Origin: Liolophura sinensis
Lineage: Eukaryota > Mollusca > Polyplacophora > Chitonida > Chitonidae
Direction of reading: 5' to 3'
Length of the DNA stretch: 64,000 bases
NCBI RefSeq assembly: GCF_032854445.1
Contig: NC_088301.1
Coordinates: 17,010,018 to 17,074,017, forward strand
The notes beneath the pieces were generated by a model. The model was not told the DNA's origin. It did no database searches and saw only the letters and a list, made by a program, of their open reading frames with translations. Position 1 is the first letter of the stretch; every line of letters begins with the position of its first letter. A program made the translations under genes and the position numbers. Below are positions 36,300 through 49,395 of this stretch, in pieces.

Positions 36300-37611
36300 T
36301 TAATTTATTTATTAATTTATTTAGTGATTGATTTAAGCGGTCCATACTGCAAAACTCGCTTTGGGAACGTCTATAACACCGTCCTGACGTCGAATTATAT
36401 ATTTCACAAACTATAAGATGAAATTTCCGATTTGTTAATTGTTTAAAAATTAAATATATTATTGTTGCAAGGGAAACCAAGGGAAACTCATTACATAAGT
36501 ATATCAACTAGTGGGATAGATAGTTTCAAAAATGTAAGCTGAATTCATCTTCCAACAATTTACTCTGAAACACGATTTTATTACACGCAATACGTCTTTC
36601 GGTTTGGGTTTTTATAGCCAAAATATGGGCAGGTCAGATCGATTCAGGCACCAAGTGCTTTTGGATTATAGGGGAAGGGTGAATTATAATTAAAATAACA
36701 TAATTGGAGTAGCTGTCTGGGGCTTCTTGTATGTTAAGGGTGATGGCATTGCTACAGTTTGAGTAATTCTAGATCACTGAGGTGTAATAAGTTGAAATTA
36801 ATATTGTTGCATTCTTTTTACCTAATTCTCCTTAAGTTATGGTGGTAGGAGGCGTGTAATTCGCTACAGTATTTACATGAACAGTTAGAATAAAATCACA
36901 ACAGCAGGAAACTGACAAGACCTTGTATATCACTAGTTACGGGTCATCATTTGCAAAATATCACGTATCTCTGCCCTGGAATTTCTCTCAATTCTGTGCG
37001 TCATTAATTATTTTCCGGCCATTTGTACACGAGTCATTTTAAGACTGACCATCTCATGACTAGTGAAATACTCCTTATCACATAGAGAATTGACACAATA
37101 TATACATTGATTGCTAAGACAATAGCGCGGACTAAAACGTGTAGATCTATTCCCGGTTCTGATATAAAAGCCTGAATTACATGGTGCAGCAGTAGACTTA
37201 TATATATAATTCGTCTGAGGCACGCCCTACTTGTAGTTTTTTGGACGTTTTATCGTGTATGCCACTGGATATCTTACCTCAGCTCGTAAAAATAAAGATA
37301 CACTTTGAACTATAGTTTATAGCAGTTCCACAAAATGCTGGTAGGGCGTCTTGGAGTGATACATGGCTCGCTGTAGTGTGTTCTGCGTGTTCTGGCCTAC
37401 AACATTGTATTCCAACAGGCATGTGGTTACAAAATACTGCAAAGACAAAACAACAAATAATTTAAGCTTGGTTTTTCGAAAGAGAGGCCATAATTCTATA
37501 TTTACAGGGCTTTGATTTCGTCAATGTGTGCGATTTTCTTACTTTGAACTGTTTCATTTATGCATCGTCCAAAAATAACATGGTTTGTTTCTTAAACTTT
37601 ATGTGAGATAC
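36300..37611. other. U2 spacer between EMI-4 and ShKT, no gene
   Basis: Starts with a short SINE S3 scrap (36300-36360), includes the empty Tc1 target at 36615, and is otherwise collinear with U1 and U3 spacers. No gene supported. Confidence 0.5.
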
Positions 37612-37870
37612 CTTATTTATTTGATTTATTTATTTGTTGTTTGCGCTCTTTTCAAAAACATTTCACATATACGACGGAGGACAGCATTATAGCAAGAGGA
37701 AACCCGACAAAGCGAAGGAAAAACCCACGACCATCCCCAAGCTGCTGGAAGCCTTTCCCAAGAAAGAGGGAGCCAGCATGAGCTGGACTTGAACTCACAG
37801 AGATCGCATTGATGGAAGCCTACTGAGTCATTGCGCCGCGCTGGTGTGCTGTCCCCCTCCGCTACGGATA
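37612..37870 (-). mobile_element. Divergent S1-type SINE (orthologue of 23461-23722)
   Basis: tttgcgctcttttcaaaaac, acgacggaggacagcattat and gccagcatgagctggacttg; same site in all units. Confidence 0.8.
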
Positions 37871-38124
37871 CTTTGTCGTCATATGACTGAAAAATTGTTA
37901 AGTACTACACCACTAAACTTTTACATACCGGGTTGTACACTTAACCATAGTAATTAAGTGGCGCGTGTGGAAGTTAATATTTGAAAACATAAGACATGAA
38001 TATTAATCAGTTGTTTATTCATCAGACACATGGTGATTGATATCGGCCTGATAAAGCATTCGTTGTATTAACAGAGCCTGCAAGCAAAAGACAATGACAG
38101 TTAGTTTCTAGTATTTATATCATT

Positions 38125-38280
38125 GTTTTGCAAAGGAGGAGTAAAGAGTAAAGCACTGCGACAGATAACCTACTAGACAAACGCCCAGACTTAAAGCCGC
38201 AGTCAAAGAAGCAGGAATTGGATTCGAACTAACGACATCAATAGTCAATATCTTAACAGTCCAAGGGGACCAACGATTTA
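38125..38280 (-). mobile_element. tRNA-derived SINE (orthologue of 23975-24140)
   Basis: B box region gttcgaatcc on minus; same site in all three units. Confidence 0.5.
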
Positions 38281-38424
38281 CTCCTCTCAGAATAGTGTGT
38301 AAATTGTCATTATGGAAAGTAGTACCAAAATCCACACTGTAAGAGAGTATGTGATTATTTTTGTTTCAAACTTATTTACCTGATTAGTGTTCAACTCATT
38401 ACTTACAAATACATACCTGCGTGA

Positions 38425-38580
38425 AGGAAACTGTAGAGAAACTCAAGGAAACCGTAGAGAAACTCGAGGAAACTGTAGCGAAACACAAAGAAACTGTAGA
38501 CAACCTCACCGTAGAGAAGCCTAAGGAAACCGTAAAGAAACTCAAGGAAACCATCGAATATGCTTTTAGACTTTATTCTG
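38425..38580 (+). repeat. 21-bp tandem repeat coding a heptad pattern
   Basis: About six to seven units of gaaaccgtagagaaactcaa. Read on plus, the frame is open from 38419 to a stop at about 38594 and gives the repeating heptad KETVEKL with V and L at coiled-coil a/d positions. The array lies just beyond the 3' end of the ShKT gene, antisense to it. No start codon or splice site was fixed, so it is listed as a repeat. Confidence 0.7.
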
Positions 38581-38665
38581 TAGACCTTGTTTAAAAATTG
38601 GACAAATATCAAGTGAAGATCCCAACATCTTAGTTCTTGTGCTCCTTCTGAATGGTAAGAAACCT

Positions 38666-41254
38666 TCACGATTTACGACAGTTGTTCTCCATGAACGTGC
38701 TAAAGACGTTGGACTTGGCACAATAGCCCTTGTGGACCATAGGTTTGCAATAGGCCGCGCCGTTGTTGTCAACACATGGGGCTGTTTGCGAGAAATTAAA
38801 AATGGAATTGGTAATTTAGACAGCGGTGGTTTGTACTGTTAAAAGGTACACTGAAAAGCAGCTTATATCTGGAGAGTAAGGTGCAAAAACTAGATAGATG
38901 TTCCTTGCTCTTCGTAAAACCTGCATATCGGATCACTGTATACCCACAACAATACAACAAAAACATCATATTATACCTACAATAGATCGGATATTCATTT
39001 CGCTATGATGTTAGGTCAGATGCAATTTCCAGGTCATAAATATTTATATAGAACGTAGAACGATGCATCAGAGAGAAATTTTCAAGATACCCCTATTGGC
39101 ATTGTTCTCAGGGAAATGGTGGCAATATTCAATCGACGGTGTTCGATTACTTGCTTCAAATTAAAAACATACATCACACGTGGAAAAGTTCACTGGCAGA
39201 ACATCGTACTGTCCGCCATTGTATAAGTGGACAATTCTTGAATATTGCACTACACAAACTTGGAATCACGTACACTGTATGGCCGGCTATATCTTATATA
39301 CCCAGCGCAAGATGATTTTCTCATTAACAAATGACGTCAATACGTGGAGAGTTTATATCTTGTCATGGACCTAATAACATGAGTGTATGTGTATGTATAT
39401 GTATGTATGCTTGGGGCTTAACGTCGTACGTATCAGCAATGTGGGCATATGGCTTAAATATGAACAGTCAATAAAGAGAAGGGTAAAAGTAAAATATGGC
39501 GTTTAACGTTAGTATTACTAATGTATTCATATATTCCTAACAAACTCATCAACACATGTGTATGAATTTCAATCTATATTTCCATATTCTTGAGCATCAA
39601 TCACTGAATCAATCAATCAAATAAGTAACTAAATGAAAGACAACAGGAGTGGAGTAATTCTTACGTAGCGTGCTAGGCGGTAGTGTTGGAGGAAGATGGA
39701 GGTCGTCCACACTCATGATGCCCTTCACAAGCAGAATCTTGAGTAAGTTGTCCCAGGCTGTGTTTGTGGCATCCTGAAGCAGGAATGGGACATTGGACTG
39801 ACCTACAGGATGTAAGCTGTAATGGGGTAAATACCTACTTCGTCAAGCAAGCTACCATCTATTTACCACCTTAACTAAATTTAACTGGGAATCCATAGAT
39901 ATAAGAAACAAATATCTTGCCTGATTTAAATGATTGGAAATTTATGTTACGAGCGAGACGTATCATTTAGCAGCGTGCAAAGTTGATACAGTCTGTCAAC
40001 GGAATGTAATCTCGTATTCTCAGGGAAAGGACATAAAGACAAGAACCAGCTGGGAAAATGTGGCAAACACAGGATTGTAAGAATTTCCAAAACAGCAGAT
40101 AGGCTTACCGCTAAAGTTCTCCCTGTCATTGTGACGTGGTTGCCTCTCCCACGGTCGTTGACGGTGACCTGATTGGTTGCATCTTTGTGGATTCGAAAGG
40201 CTCTGCCGATGAATACAACCTGATAGCTTGTATTCAAGATAGCTTCAGTATTAAAATGTCAATACCAATGCAATGATTTGTTCAAAGGAAGAAAACAACA
40301 AAAAACCAAAATCTATATATGTACCGAATGAGTATCTCATCCAAATTTTATTTTCATAATGCTCTAAATATGAAAGACTTACAGCATAGAGAGTAAACCA
40401 CGGGAGTGGCGACAATGTAATACTGAAAAAATGGTCACATGTAACTGGTGAAAAACAGCCTCTTTGTCAGTTTACCTCATCTACGTTAAAACTTCGAGTT
40501 TGGAGGTCTATGTCTGCAAAATTGCTTGCATCGAGAAAATCAAAAGCGGGGTAATGTTTTCACTTTTAGACAATCAAGCCCCGGACTTCTCTTAAAATGC
40601 GATAACGCACCAGTTTCCGCTGTGTCGTCACGCGATAATTTTAATTATTTCTGATTCGACATAAATTGTATTTTTCACAACGACTTTAGGTAACTAATGC
40701 ATATGGTCGTATACTTGATCATACCACCTTGACACTGAAGGTCGTCACAGTGTTAAATGCATAGAGGGTATTTCTTAGCGAAAAACGAATAGATACGGGC
40801 ATGCAAATTCGACAAGGTTTTGAATCGATCGAATGAAGTTGATCAATAATCCGTTCAGCGTTTGCAAGTTTCAAATGCATTACATCCTAAATACACAGCG
40901 ACATGTCCTCCAGTGACTGTGTAGAACAGGTATAAGTTAAAGTCAGTTCCACAAGCGATTTTTAAGTAATCTAAAAACTTTAAACCACACTATAATATGA
41001 GATTTTGAGCAAATGACCTCAAATATTTACGTATTTGTCCAATTTTTCACCCTTTAGATCTAAATAAGCAATTAAATCACATTTAACATTTTGGCTTAAA
41101 GTCAAAACTGGCTTTGTGGAATCAGTCCCTGGCCTAAAAAACTTACATCTACATTATCTGGATCCAGCCAGTTTTGCAAGATCTTTTGGAAAAGAGCCTT
41201 GGCAACGTCCTTGATTAACCCCGTTACCACCGGCACGACGATCTCTCCAAACTG
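38666..41254 (-). pseudogene. ShKT family gene of U2, partly kept, fossil
   Basis: Exons on minus: A 41254-41157 (QFGEIVVPVVTGLIKDVAKA, an amphipathic helix; donor gtaagt), B 40219-40109 (motifs VVFIGRAFRIHKD and NHVTMTGRT; donor gtaagc), C 39797-39665 (LLKILLVKGIMSVDDLHLPP; donor gtaagt), D 38781-38666 (acceptor caaacag; ShKT-type CVDNNGAAYC and HKGYCAKSNVFS). Phases 0-0-1. ShKT domains are small secreted six-cysteine modules found in peptidases, matrix proteins and channel blockers; the helical N-terminal part is not one I recognise. The copy looks broken (about two breaks), with no signal peptide found. Convergent with EMI-4. Confidence 0.7.
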
Positions 41255-41489
41255 GCTTCTCTTCTACCAACGCATCTGAGACCCCAAGCCAATTTTCCAC
41301 GGCTTTTATGTCGCACGGCACTTTCAACCCTTCCCAGACACTATTGTAACACAAACTTTTATTTATTTGACCTTCCCACGTACGACAGGAAAGGGAGAAA
41401 GATTTACTTTTCACCGAACGCTTCTTCACCACAATGTAGATAATCATTGAAAGAAAAATCGTGAAATTATTCACTGATGTTCTAATTGT

Positions 41490-41740
41490 TTTTGAACGCC
41501 ATGCTCAAGAGTTATTCCCTAATATAAAGTGGTGGGCAGTTTTGTAAGTAGATGAAACCGGAATGTCAAGGGCAAACCACCGACCTTTTGCGCGTTACAG
41601 CAGAACTTTCCCATACTAAACAAGGGACACACCGTACTGGTGGTCAGACACGCCTCACGGACAGTGAGGGCAATAAAATCTTTAAAAAATCCGCCCATGG
41701 CGGGGATTGATACCACCGTAAAATTGCGAGTATGTGTCAA
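41490..41740 (-). mobile_element. Possible old tRNA-derived SINE
   Basis: On minus, a B-box-like ggtatcaatcccc near its head, then a long degenerate body ending gaacgccatgctcaagagtt read on plus. Weak; resembles S3 more than S1. Confidence 0.35.
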
Positions 41741-41989
41741 GTTTTCAGTGGACTGCAAAAAAGTAAACTCTGCGTGTTCTGTATTTGCGATTTTACTTGT
41801 GCATACATGATTAGCTTATCATGTAGTGTTAGAGTCAGGAAGCCTCTTGAATATTTAAAATCAATACAGTTTGTTAGTTTGATTACAATATGAATACAAT
41901 CTTCTTTAGCAGCTGACCCTACGATTTGCTTGTCTAAGCTTTGTAAAATACTTGGTACCGGCTATGTAAATATATCTTAATATGAGCCT

Positions 41990-42175
41990 GCGGTTTGTTG
42001 TGCGTTTCATCCGGGCTGTGACCGGTTTCCTCCTATTATAATGCTGGCCGCCGTCTTATAAGTGAAATATTCTTGAATAAACACCACGGTTTCCTCCCAG
42101 CATAATGCTGGCCGCCGTCGTATGAGTGAAATTTTCTTGAGTACGGCGTAAAACACCAATCAAACAAATAAATTG
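41990..42175 (+). mobile_element. Two overlapping SINE S1 3' ends in tandem
   Basis: cggtttcctcctattataat ... gaatattcttgaataaacac, then again cggtttcctcccagcataat ... gagtacggcgtaaaacacca with an AAAT tail. One 3' end is joined to a second. Confidence 0.8.
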
Positions 42176-42279
42176 AAAAATCACCAATTAAATAAATAAA
42201 TAAATTACTAAGTAAATAAATATCTTAACATGTACCTTGAGTGGCCCTTTGTGTATTAAATGAGGAATTATCAATATTG

Positions 42280-43540
42280 TTATAAAGGTGGGCGATGCCT
42301 TTTAGGTGTAATACAGCGCTTAGCTGTGTTTAACATCTTATATAGACGTTGAGAATTGATTTTGGTCAACGATGGGAGATTGTGTCAACAATGTTTTGTG
42401 GATAAAGTCTAACATTGCGAGGCTTTCATAACCGCTGAAATAACCCACAATTTTTGAAAATAGAGAAAACCGCAAACAACACACACGGATGCTTGCCTGT
42501 AGAGATTTCCTTGTCATTGTGACATGGTTCCCGCTAAACGATCTGTGACAGTGACTTGAGTGCCACCAACTTTTTAGATTAGGAATGTTTGCTCGATAAA
42601 CACCTCCTAGCAAGACAAAGTATGTATGGGTTGAAACATATAAGCCTACGGGTGAGTTGTCCGAGTACATGAAGTCTTTGTCTCAATGGGTTGTCCATAA
42701 ATTCTTTCGTGTTTCTCTTTGGATTATTAAGTAGTATTCTACCAAAGGTACATTACATGTGATATGTATACACGCTTTCAGTTGAATATTTTCTTCTTTT
42801 TTTTCTACATACACGTTGTGCATTTCAGTACCATAACACCCCATGTATCCCCAAAATATTTAATCAGGAATGAATACCACGAATAAATATTACTACATCA
42901 TACTGAAGATCTCCCATACCTGCTGTTTTACACAACTTGAAGCCAATCTGAGCTGAAGTAAGATATGTTGTTGACATTGTAACTGGTAAAGGGAACATAA
43001 CAGAAACAGGGAAATAAGTGTGTTGTCAGTTTACCGCGTTTAGGGTTTTTACTAACTGTTGTCATCACCTTAAACTTACGATAACATTAAAACAATATAT
43101 AATATTTTATCGAAGGCTATGAGTAATTAACTCAGCCTTTTTAAGACGATTCAACAAAGTTCAAGACATGGGAACAACTTGGGCTTTACCTCTTTGTTGA
43201 ATAACATTTTTGAAAGATATAACAGTGATTAACAAAACAAAGCTATACAACAACATCTGAGCTCAACAGGGCATGCGTATAACATTGTATATTTATTCAA
43301 TTGGCAATCTAACAGAATACGCTGCGTAAGTCACGAGTGTGCGGCAAAACCGTTGCTTTCTCATTGGTTGATGGACAACGCATCTGATTCTAGGTTCGCA
43401 CTGTTCAAGGCGATCGCTATTTGGATTATTTTTCTATGTTTGGAACTTTGCAATTTCTAAACAAAAAGTCGACAAAATTTTACAACTGTTATAGAAACTG
43501 TATGAGTGATTAACCTGCAGATTCACGTGGTAATGTATAC
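42280..43540. repeat. Block f of U2
   Basis: Collinear with 25570-27845 without the LTR insertion. Contains the orphan exon-B-like segment at 42606-42497 on minus (same motifs, acceptor gctag, GC-type donor; broken). Confidence 0.8.
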
Positions 43541-43885
43541 ATGTATTCATTTTCACAATTTATACGTGCATTTCGTTTTTTTCTAAATATTCGTATTGCA
43601 TGTAGTAGAGCAAACATGCATTCAAAGTAGTATAAGGGAACTGGAGAGTTGATCAGTTTTTACATGTATGTAGATTGTAGGCTCTAATTAAATATTTGTA
43701 AACGTGGAAGCGTAGTTAAATATAGATATACAAAGTGGGTGGACTACAAGTTGCAATTTATATAGATTGTGGCCTGATTTACTATTGTTTCTAAATTACT
43801 TTCCAAGGTTTACTGAAGCAAAGAGTAATCCTCATTTGACACGGTTCAGAAATCTTACGTGATGGTTAATTTCAGTTCTAGGACC
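43541..43885. other. Spacer upstream of EMI-5, nothing recognised
   Basis: AT-rich; no supported element. No TATA box recognised before EMI-5. Confidence 0.4.
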
Positions 43886-44049
43886 CCGTTATGACTTTTG
43901 GGTACACGAGTCCAACACATGCGTTTTCGCAGAGAATTATTCTGCCGATAACGGCATACTTTGTAACACGATCGAGATTAGATAAGTCTCATAATGCTGT
44001 TCGAGGACACAGATCTCCGCTCTGTACTACAAACAGGATTTGTGGGACA

Positions 44050-47000
44050 ATGGCGACGTTCCCCTCTCTCCTTCTCGCGGCTGTTTGCCTCGTCTGTTTA
44101 GCAGGCGCCCATGTCTTCACGGAGGAAGAACGGGAGTTGTTGAAACAGGCCAAGTTTGAAGAGTTGCCCATAGAACTCAGGCGTGCCCTAACCAAGAATA
44201 AAAGAGCCACAGTATCCCGGTACGTCAGTATGCTGTTAGCGGAATACATTGATATGATTTAAGCTGAAGACAGTTTGAAGAGACTATACATGGGAGAGTT
44301 TGACAAAAAAATTCACTTTTGTCAATTATATCAAATTTTCTTTGAATACTAAAAATAGGTCAAATTATTGCCTTTCAGGAAACATCATGTTCGTACCTGT
44401 ACTATATTTGATGTTAAAATAATTTGAAATTTTAAAAGTGAGTGTTGGGGCTAAACGTGATATCAGTGTGCTGGTATCCTTTCCATCTCCTTTCCCAAGA
44501 TCAGTTCGGGCAATTTTTTGCATATCGCTGAACCAAAACCTAAATGACTATTTTAATTAGTCTTTTGTCAAGATGAAAGGTTATTTGACGCGTGATTAAT
44601 GATGTAAAATATTTAATATTAAGTAGCTTCTCTCAACAAGCTTAAGTAAACACAAATTGTGGTCAAGTAGGCCGTATCTTTATTATGCCACGCATATTTG
44701 AATCTAGTAAGCTAATGCTGTCTGCATTACAAAATTTACTTATTTATTTGTTTTTTTAACGCCATTATCTTCTAATGAGAAATGAAACATCTGACCTTCT
44801 TAATATGCTGTTCAATTCATTGGCGGACTGTGTTTTGGAAATCGGTCTTTCGATTATTGACACGGAACTTCCAATATGGTTTGCAATTCTCTTTCAACAC
44901 CTAGAAATGTTTATTGTGCTTACAGTTTCCGCAACCATTGGATCGATAATACTTGCAAGTGGTTGAATGCAAGTTTGTGCTGTAAATTTATTTCGCAATA
45001 TTACATTTTATTTCAGTTGGTGCTGTGCCAACGAACAGCCAATCCATTCCATTCAGCATTCGAAGATTGTACCAAAGACAATCCAAGTGACATCACAGGT
45101 GCAGGGTGGCACTAAACATTGTGGATTTGCCGGTTGGAAAAGATGCCACACCTACAACGTCAAATATCAGTGAGTATACCACTGATCTCTATTAAAGGAA
45201 AAGAACGCATAAAAATGATACCAAAATTAGATGAAAAATGTCGTAAACTTATTTGCCTGTATGCTCCTTAATATTTTTGTGGATTTTTTGCTACAGAAAT
45301 TGTGCTGGAAAATATTTTTCTACGGTGGGTATTTAGGACCACCTCTTGGTACATATAGCCTTTGCATAATAATGTTATAAATAAGGATGTGTGTTTAATG
45401 AATTTATTGGCATGTAAATTTGCTCTTTTATATATCCAATCACATGCCTTTAATCTGAATTATGATAATATTTTAATACCATGATCAAAATTCAGGTTGA
45501 ACACAGGTTGAAGACCAAATACATCCTCATTTATAACATTATTACGCTAAGCAAAATTACTTTAACAAACTAGCAATAATCGAAATCTGGAGAGACAGGC
45601 ATCGAAAGCGTCTTTTTGGTTTACGCATCAGGCTAACATGTTTAATACACGTAAACTGTTGCCTATAAATCTACTGAATGAATTCAAAAAGTTTTGTTTC
45701 AGAAACAAAGTCACTTACATCATATCCTACTATGAGGTTCCTGACCATAGTCACTGTGCTAAAGAAGACATAAGATGTTGTAAAAACGCCGTGCAAATAT
45801 CTGGACACTGCGTGGGTACGTATTATCCCAAAAGCTTAAAGGAGAAAAAAATTGAAATATCAGTCAAATACCATTGAAAAGAGTATGCATTTCCTCGCAG
45901 GTGCCTGCCATAAAAAAATAAGTACCTCAAGTTGATAAATTATAAATAAAGTCAGCGCCAAAATCCGCTGTGGGCGACTCCATTTTCCCTATGAACTAGT
46001 CCCAAAGTCTTGTGTGTTAGGAGGAGAATCGCTTCTTCCCATAAGGTAGCGAACAGTACAGTTCGTTTTCTGCTCGACGATTGGGAAACCGGAATGTTGG
46101 ACGTAGGTTCCTAGTTTACACAAACAAGCCGGTAGTTTTAGCGAATCTCACGGGCTGAGAGGCAACCCATCCCCAGCATAAATTACAGGGAGTTAAATAT
46201 GGAGGACGGGATGGACTCCTCGATTTATACCGGCTTTGCCATTTTCAAGGTTTGCGTGTATGGTGAGCAAAAATCGCAAAGTTATGGAGCAGGCACCACC
46301 GGATAGGAAAAATGCGCTCTTTTCAGCCTATAGTGTCACGTTTTTAAGTTTCTTCTCCTTTAAATGTGTTGCCTGTAATGCAAGAATGCTTGCAGATTGT
46401 ATTGCAGCAGCTTGTTCTGTTAAATATACCAGAGATATTCTATATATATTATTTATTTATGGGTTGGGGGGGGGGGACCCACGACCATCCGCAGGTTATG
46501 AGAGTGTTCGCACGTACGGCTGCAGAGGAAGCCAGAAAGAGCTGGACTTGAACTCACAGCGACCGCATTGGTGAGAAGCTCCTTGGTCATTGCGCTGCGT
46601 TGGCGTGCTAACCACCTCGACCACCGATGCCTCATCGGGATATTATGTTGAACATGACACAGTATCATGTTATAATATCAGAATACATTCTAGCAGCACC
46701 TAAACAACAGTTTTTCCACTTAAAACTAACAGATTATTTTTTGAGTTTTACAGTAAATATATATGAGTACATAATGTAAAATGTACTCACATGCAATGAG
46801 TATAATTCTCTTGTAAGTAGATATGCACACAATGTCCACAATCTGGCGCTCTGCTTCACACCTGTGTCTATAATTCTGTGTAAACCTAGACTAGGAGTCG
46901 TATATTCCTTGTGAGATCGCCATGTTGGATATAATAATGCCGTATAAACAGTTGCAATTAAAGCGCGACCGAGGTACATATTTTGATCACCAACAACTTA

Positions 47001-47379
47001 CAAACTACATGTAACATGGTACAAGATTTGGATACTGATTTTATCAATTCCTTGCGTCTTTCCAATATCACTGGAAACTGTTGACTGCTTCTCTTAATGT
47101 CATGCTTTATATACTATCTTACGTTCTAGTGGTTTGGATTGAACGTTGTTTTGGGAGTTGGTCTTGCGATTATTAACCTAAAGCCCTCTGTAAAACAAAA
47201 CATATACATATTTATCAAATGTATAAGTTATCCCAGAATTATGTTTATGATGAAGCATAATTTTCCCTGTTATTTTATAGTATTAGAGTTTTATAAATGT
47301 TACAGGCATGGAATGATTATTTTTTTCAGATCTGGCAGAAGCCGCCGAAATGCTGAAAAATGGCGAAACAGTCGGATAA
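44050..47379 (+). CDS. EMI-5: type B secreted EMI-like protein, 161 aa
   Basis: Exons 44050-44219, 45017-45169, 45703-45815, 47330-47379 (170+153+113+50 = 486 nt, TAA). Donors gtacgt, gtgagt, gtacgt; acceptors tttcag in each case; phases 2-2-1. Signal peptide MATFPSLLLAAVCLVCLAGA, mature start HVFTEEERELLKQAKFEELP. Module: RWCCANEQPIHSIQHSKIV, CGFAGWKRCHTYNVKYQ, YYEVPDHSHCAKEDIRCC and GHC, all eight cysteines. Exon 4 is 27 nt shorter than in the other copies (LAEAAEMLKNGETVG), losing part of the C-terminal helix but staying in frame. I chose MATFP because it matches the other family starts; an in-frame upstream Met at 43891 would bury the signal peptide. Sister of EMI-3. Intron 3 holds a SINE. 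Looks intact. Confidence 0.87.
45816..46440. other. EMI-5 intron 3, first part, nothing recognised
   Basis: Only in this copy. A 112-codon plus frame at 46236 runs into a SINE and has no recognised domain. Confidence 0.4.
46441..46635 (-). mobile_element. SINE S1 in EMI-5 intron 3
   Basis: Tail atttatttat, a G run, cccacgaccatccgcaggtt, gaactcacagcgaccgcatt and head gaggcatcggtggtcgaggt on minus. Part of the body is missing. Confidence 0.85.
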
Positions 47380-47792
47380 CTGCCCTGAAGCACAGTATAT
47401 GTATTTTCTACTGTAAATGGTTGGTGTATGGTTTTAAGAGAAAGGGAGGGGAATATAAACGAAATACAAAACGAGACAAAACGCAAGTTTTGTTTCTTGA
47501 AACCAGGCACTGATCATAATTCTTTGCTTTATTTATGGATTTGATTAGTGTTTTACGCCGTACTCAGGATATGTCTTTGCTGACACCAAGTACTACATGC
47601 TTACTTGTATTGAAAAGAAAACGAAGTTTGTTTACAGTTTAAAGTCAGAACTACTGAAAGTAAAGTTCAGGTCAAAGAACATTAATTAATTACATACGTG
47701 TACAACATTAAATAAGATATATTAAGTAATGTCCCTAAGAATTTGTTCACCTAGGTGTGCAACACGGTACATGCATGCAACATTGTCTTCTT

Positions 47793-49395
47793 CCACATTT
47801 GAGATGAATGGTTAAATTAAGATACCGGGTACTAGAAATGTTTAAAACCATAGGACATTTAAGGTGATAAAGTCGCCAAAGTCACAGCTCAGATGAAGAG
47901 CTTTTATCAAAGAACACGATGTGATTAAAAACATATACTACAAAACGGAAGATAAATCCAGAGCAGCGACGAGAGTGTGATATCTGGCAAATGGTGACAC
48001 TTAACCTGTGAAATACATCCTCTTTTCAGTCTATCACCGTCAGGGTTTTCTTCTAACTGTTCATGTAAATGCTTAATCAGTAACAAATTATACGTCCCCT
48101 AGCACCACGGCTTAAGAAGAAGAAGGTAACCCCCCCCCCCCCCAAAAAAAAAACTACAACAACAACAACAAAAACAACAACACCACACAGACACACACAC
48201 AGAGACAGAATAAAAACACAACAAAACAAATGCAACGTGGTTAATAGTAATTTATTGGGCTTCTCTGGTCTAGAATGACTCAAAACGCTGTGTTGTCTAT
48301 CATATTTAACATACAATAATATTAAAACAATGAAAAGAGACCAGCCTTTACTGCAAGTCATTTCCAGTCCTGACGCCAAATATCAAAGAGATGGACTACG
48401 TTCATTATGTGACATTCATCGCCAGCGCTATATCATCCCTTACAGGCAACACTCAAGTCACCAAACGCAATATCTCTTCGCAACGAAATTTGAAACTTTC
48501 TAAAGCGCAGTTGGGATAGGCAATGTCGTGTTTAGTCATGGAGGCGAGTTTTGGTCTGGGCTCCAAACTGTTCTTCTTTGACTGTCTTATAGTGACGATT
48601 TATGAATGAAACCATCAATTTCGAAAAAAATTCTTACGCTTTGAATGGATGTCATTGGAACTAATTTTCTTCCCATCAGCGAACAAAGTCCGGTAAAATC
48701 GACACCGTCTAGTTCTTTAAATTGCATTCTCAGACATTTGTAATTTTTTAGAAACTAGATTGCTGTATCTCCTGGCAAAAGCCAGCCAACAAACTGACCA
48801 ATCAAGGCGATTTAATGTTGAACCAATGGTTGTCATAGTGTTGAGTATCAGGAATAGCATACAGATGAAAGCCAGCTGATTATTGATAAAACTTATTTCG
48901 CCAAGCCATCCATGTGTTCAGAGGGCCCCCTTGGCCGAGGGGTGGGGCAATGATCCTGGAGTCTCTAACCAATCTCTCGCTGTGAGTTCAAGTTCAGCTC
49001 ATGCTGACTTTCTCTCCGGCCGTACGTTGGAAGGTTTGCCATCAACGTGCCGATGGCCATGGGTTCCCCCCATTCTATGTAACTGATTAAATCTGGATTA
49101 TTGCGCCACATTTTCAAACGGTTAATGAGAGAGTCAAAATAGGAAAGCAATAGATTAAATATAAGAAATCCATTCGCTCATCATCATCATGGTATGGTAG
49201 CGTCTGTTAAAAAACATATGAAGAGTTTAGGTTGCATCTACTACAAAACGCTGCCTATATGTTGATGTGTTTATTTATTTGATTGATGTTTTACATCGTA
49301 TTTATGAATATTTTACGTATGCGACGGCGGCCAGTATAACGGTGGGAGGAAACCGGGTAGAGCCCGGTGGAAACTCACGCCCATTGATATGACGT
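47793..49395. repeat. Block b of U3
   Basis: Collinear with 14138-15700 from ccacatttgagatgaatggt on; includes the shared SINE fragments 48918-49100 (+) and 49265-49385 (-), and a poly-C/poly-A run at 48129-48150. Confidence 0.85.

Larger units (their letters stand above)
29290..43540. repeat. Segmental duplication unit U2
   Basis: Second unit: EMI type B remnant (29.3-30.6k), b (31.1-32.1k), EMI type A (EMI-4, the intact copy), spacer, ShKT gene, an S1 SINE pair at 42k and block f (42.28-43.54k). The EMI-2 to EMI-4 offset is 16.4 kb. Confidence 0.85.

Noticed and set aside
46236-46574. 112-codon frame in EMI-5 intron 3
   Set aside because: Second half lies in a SINE; first half has no recognised domain.
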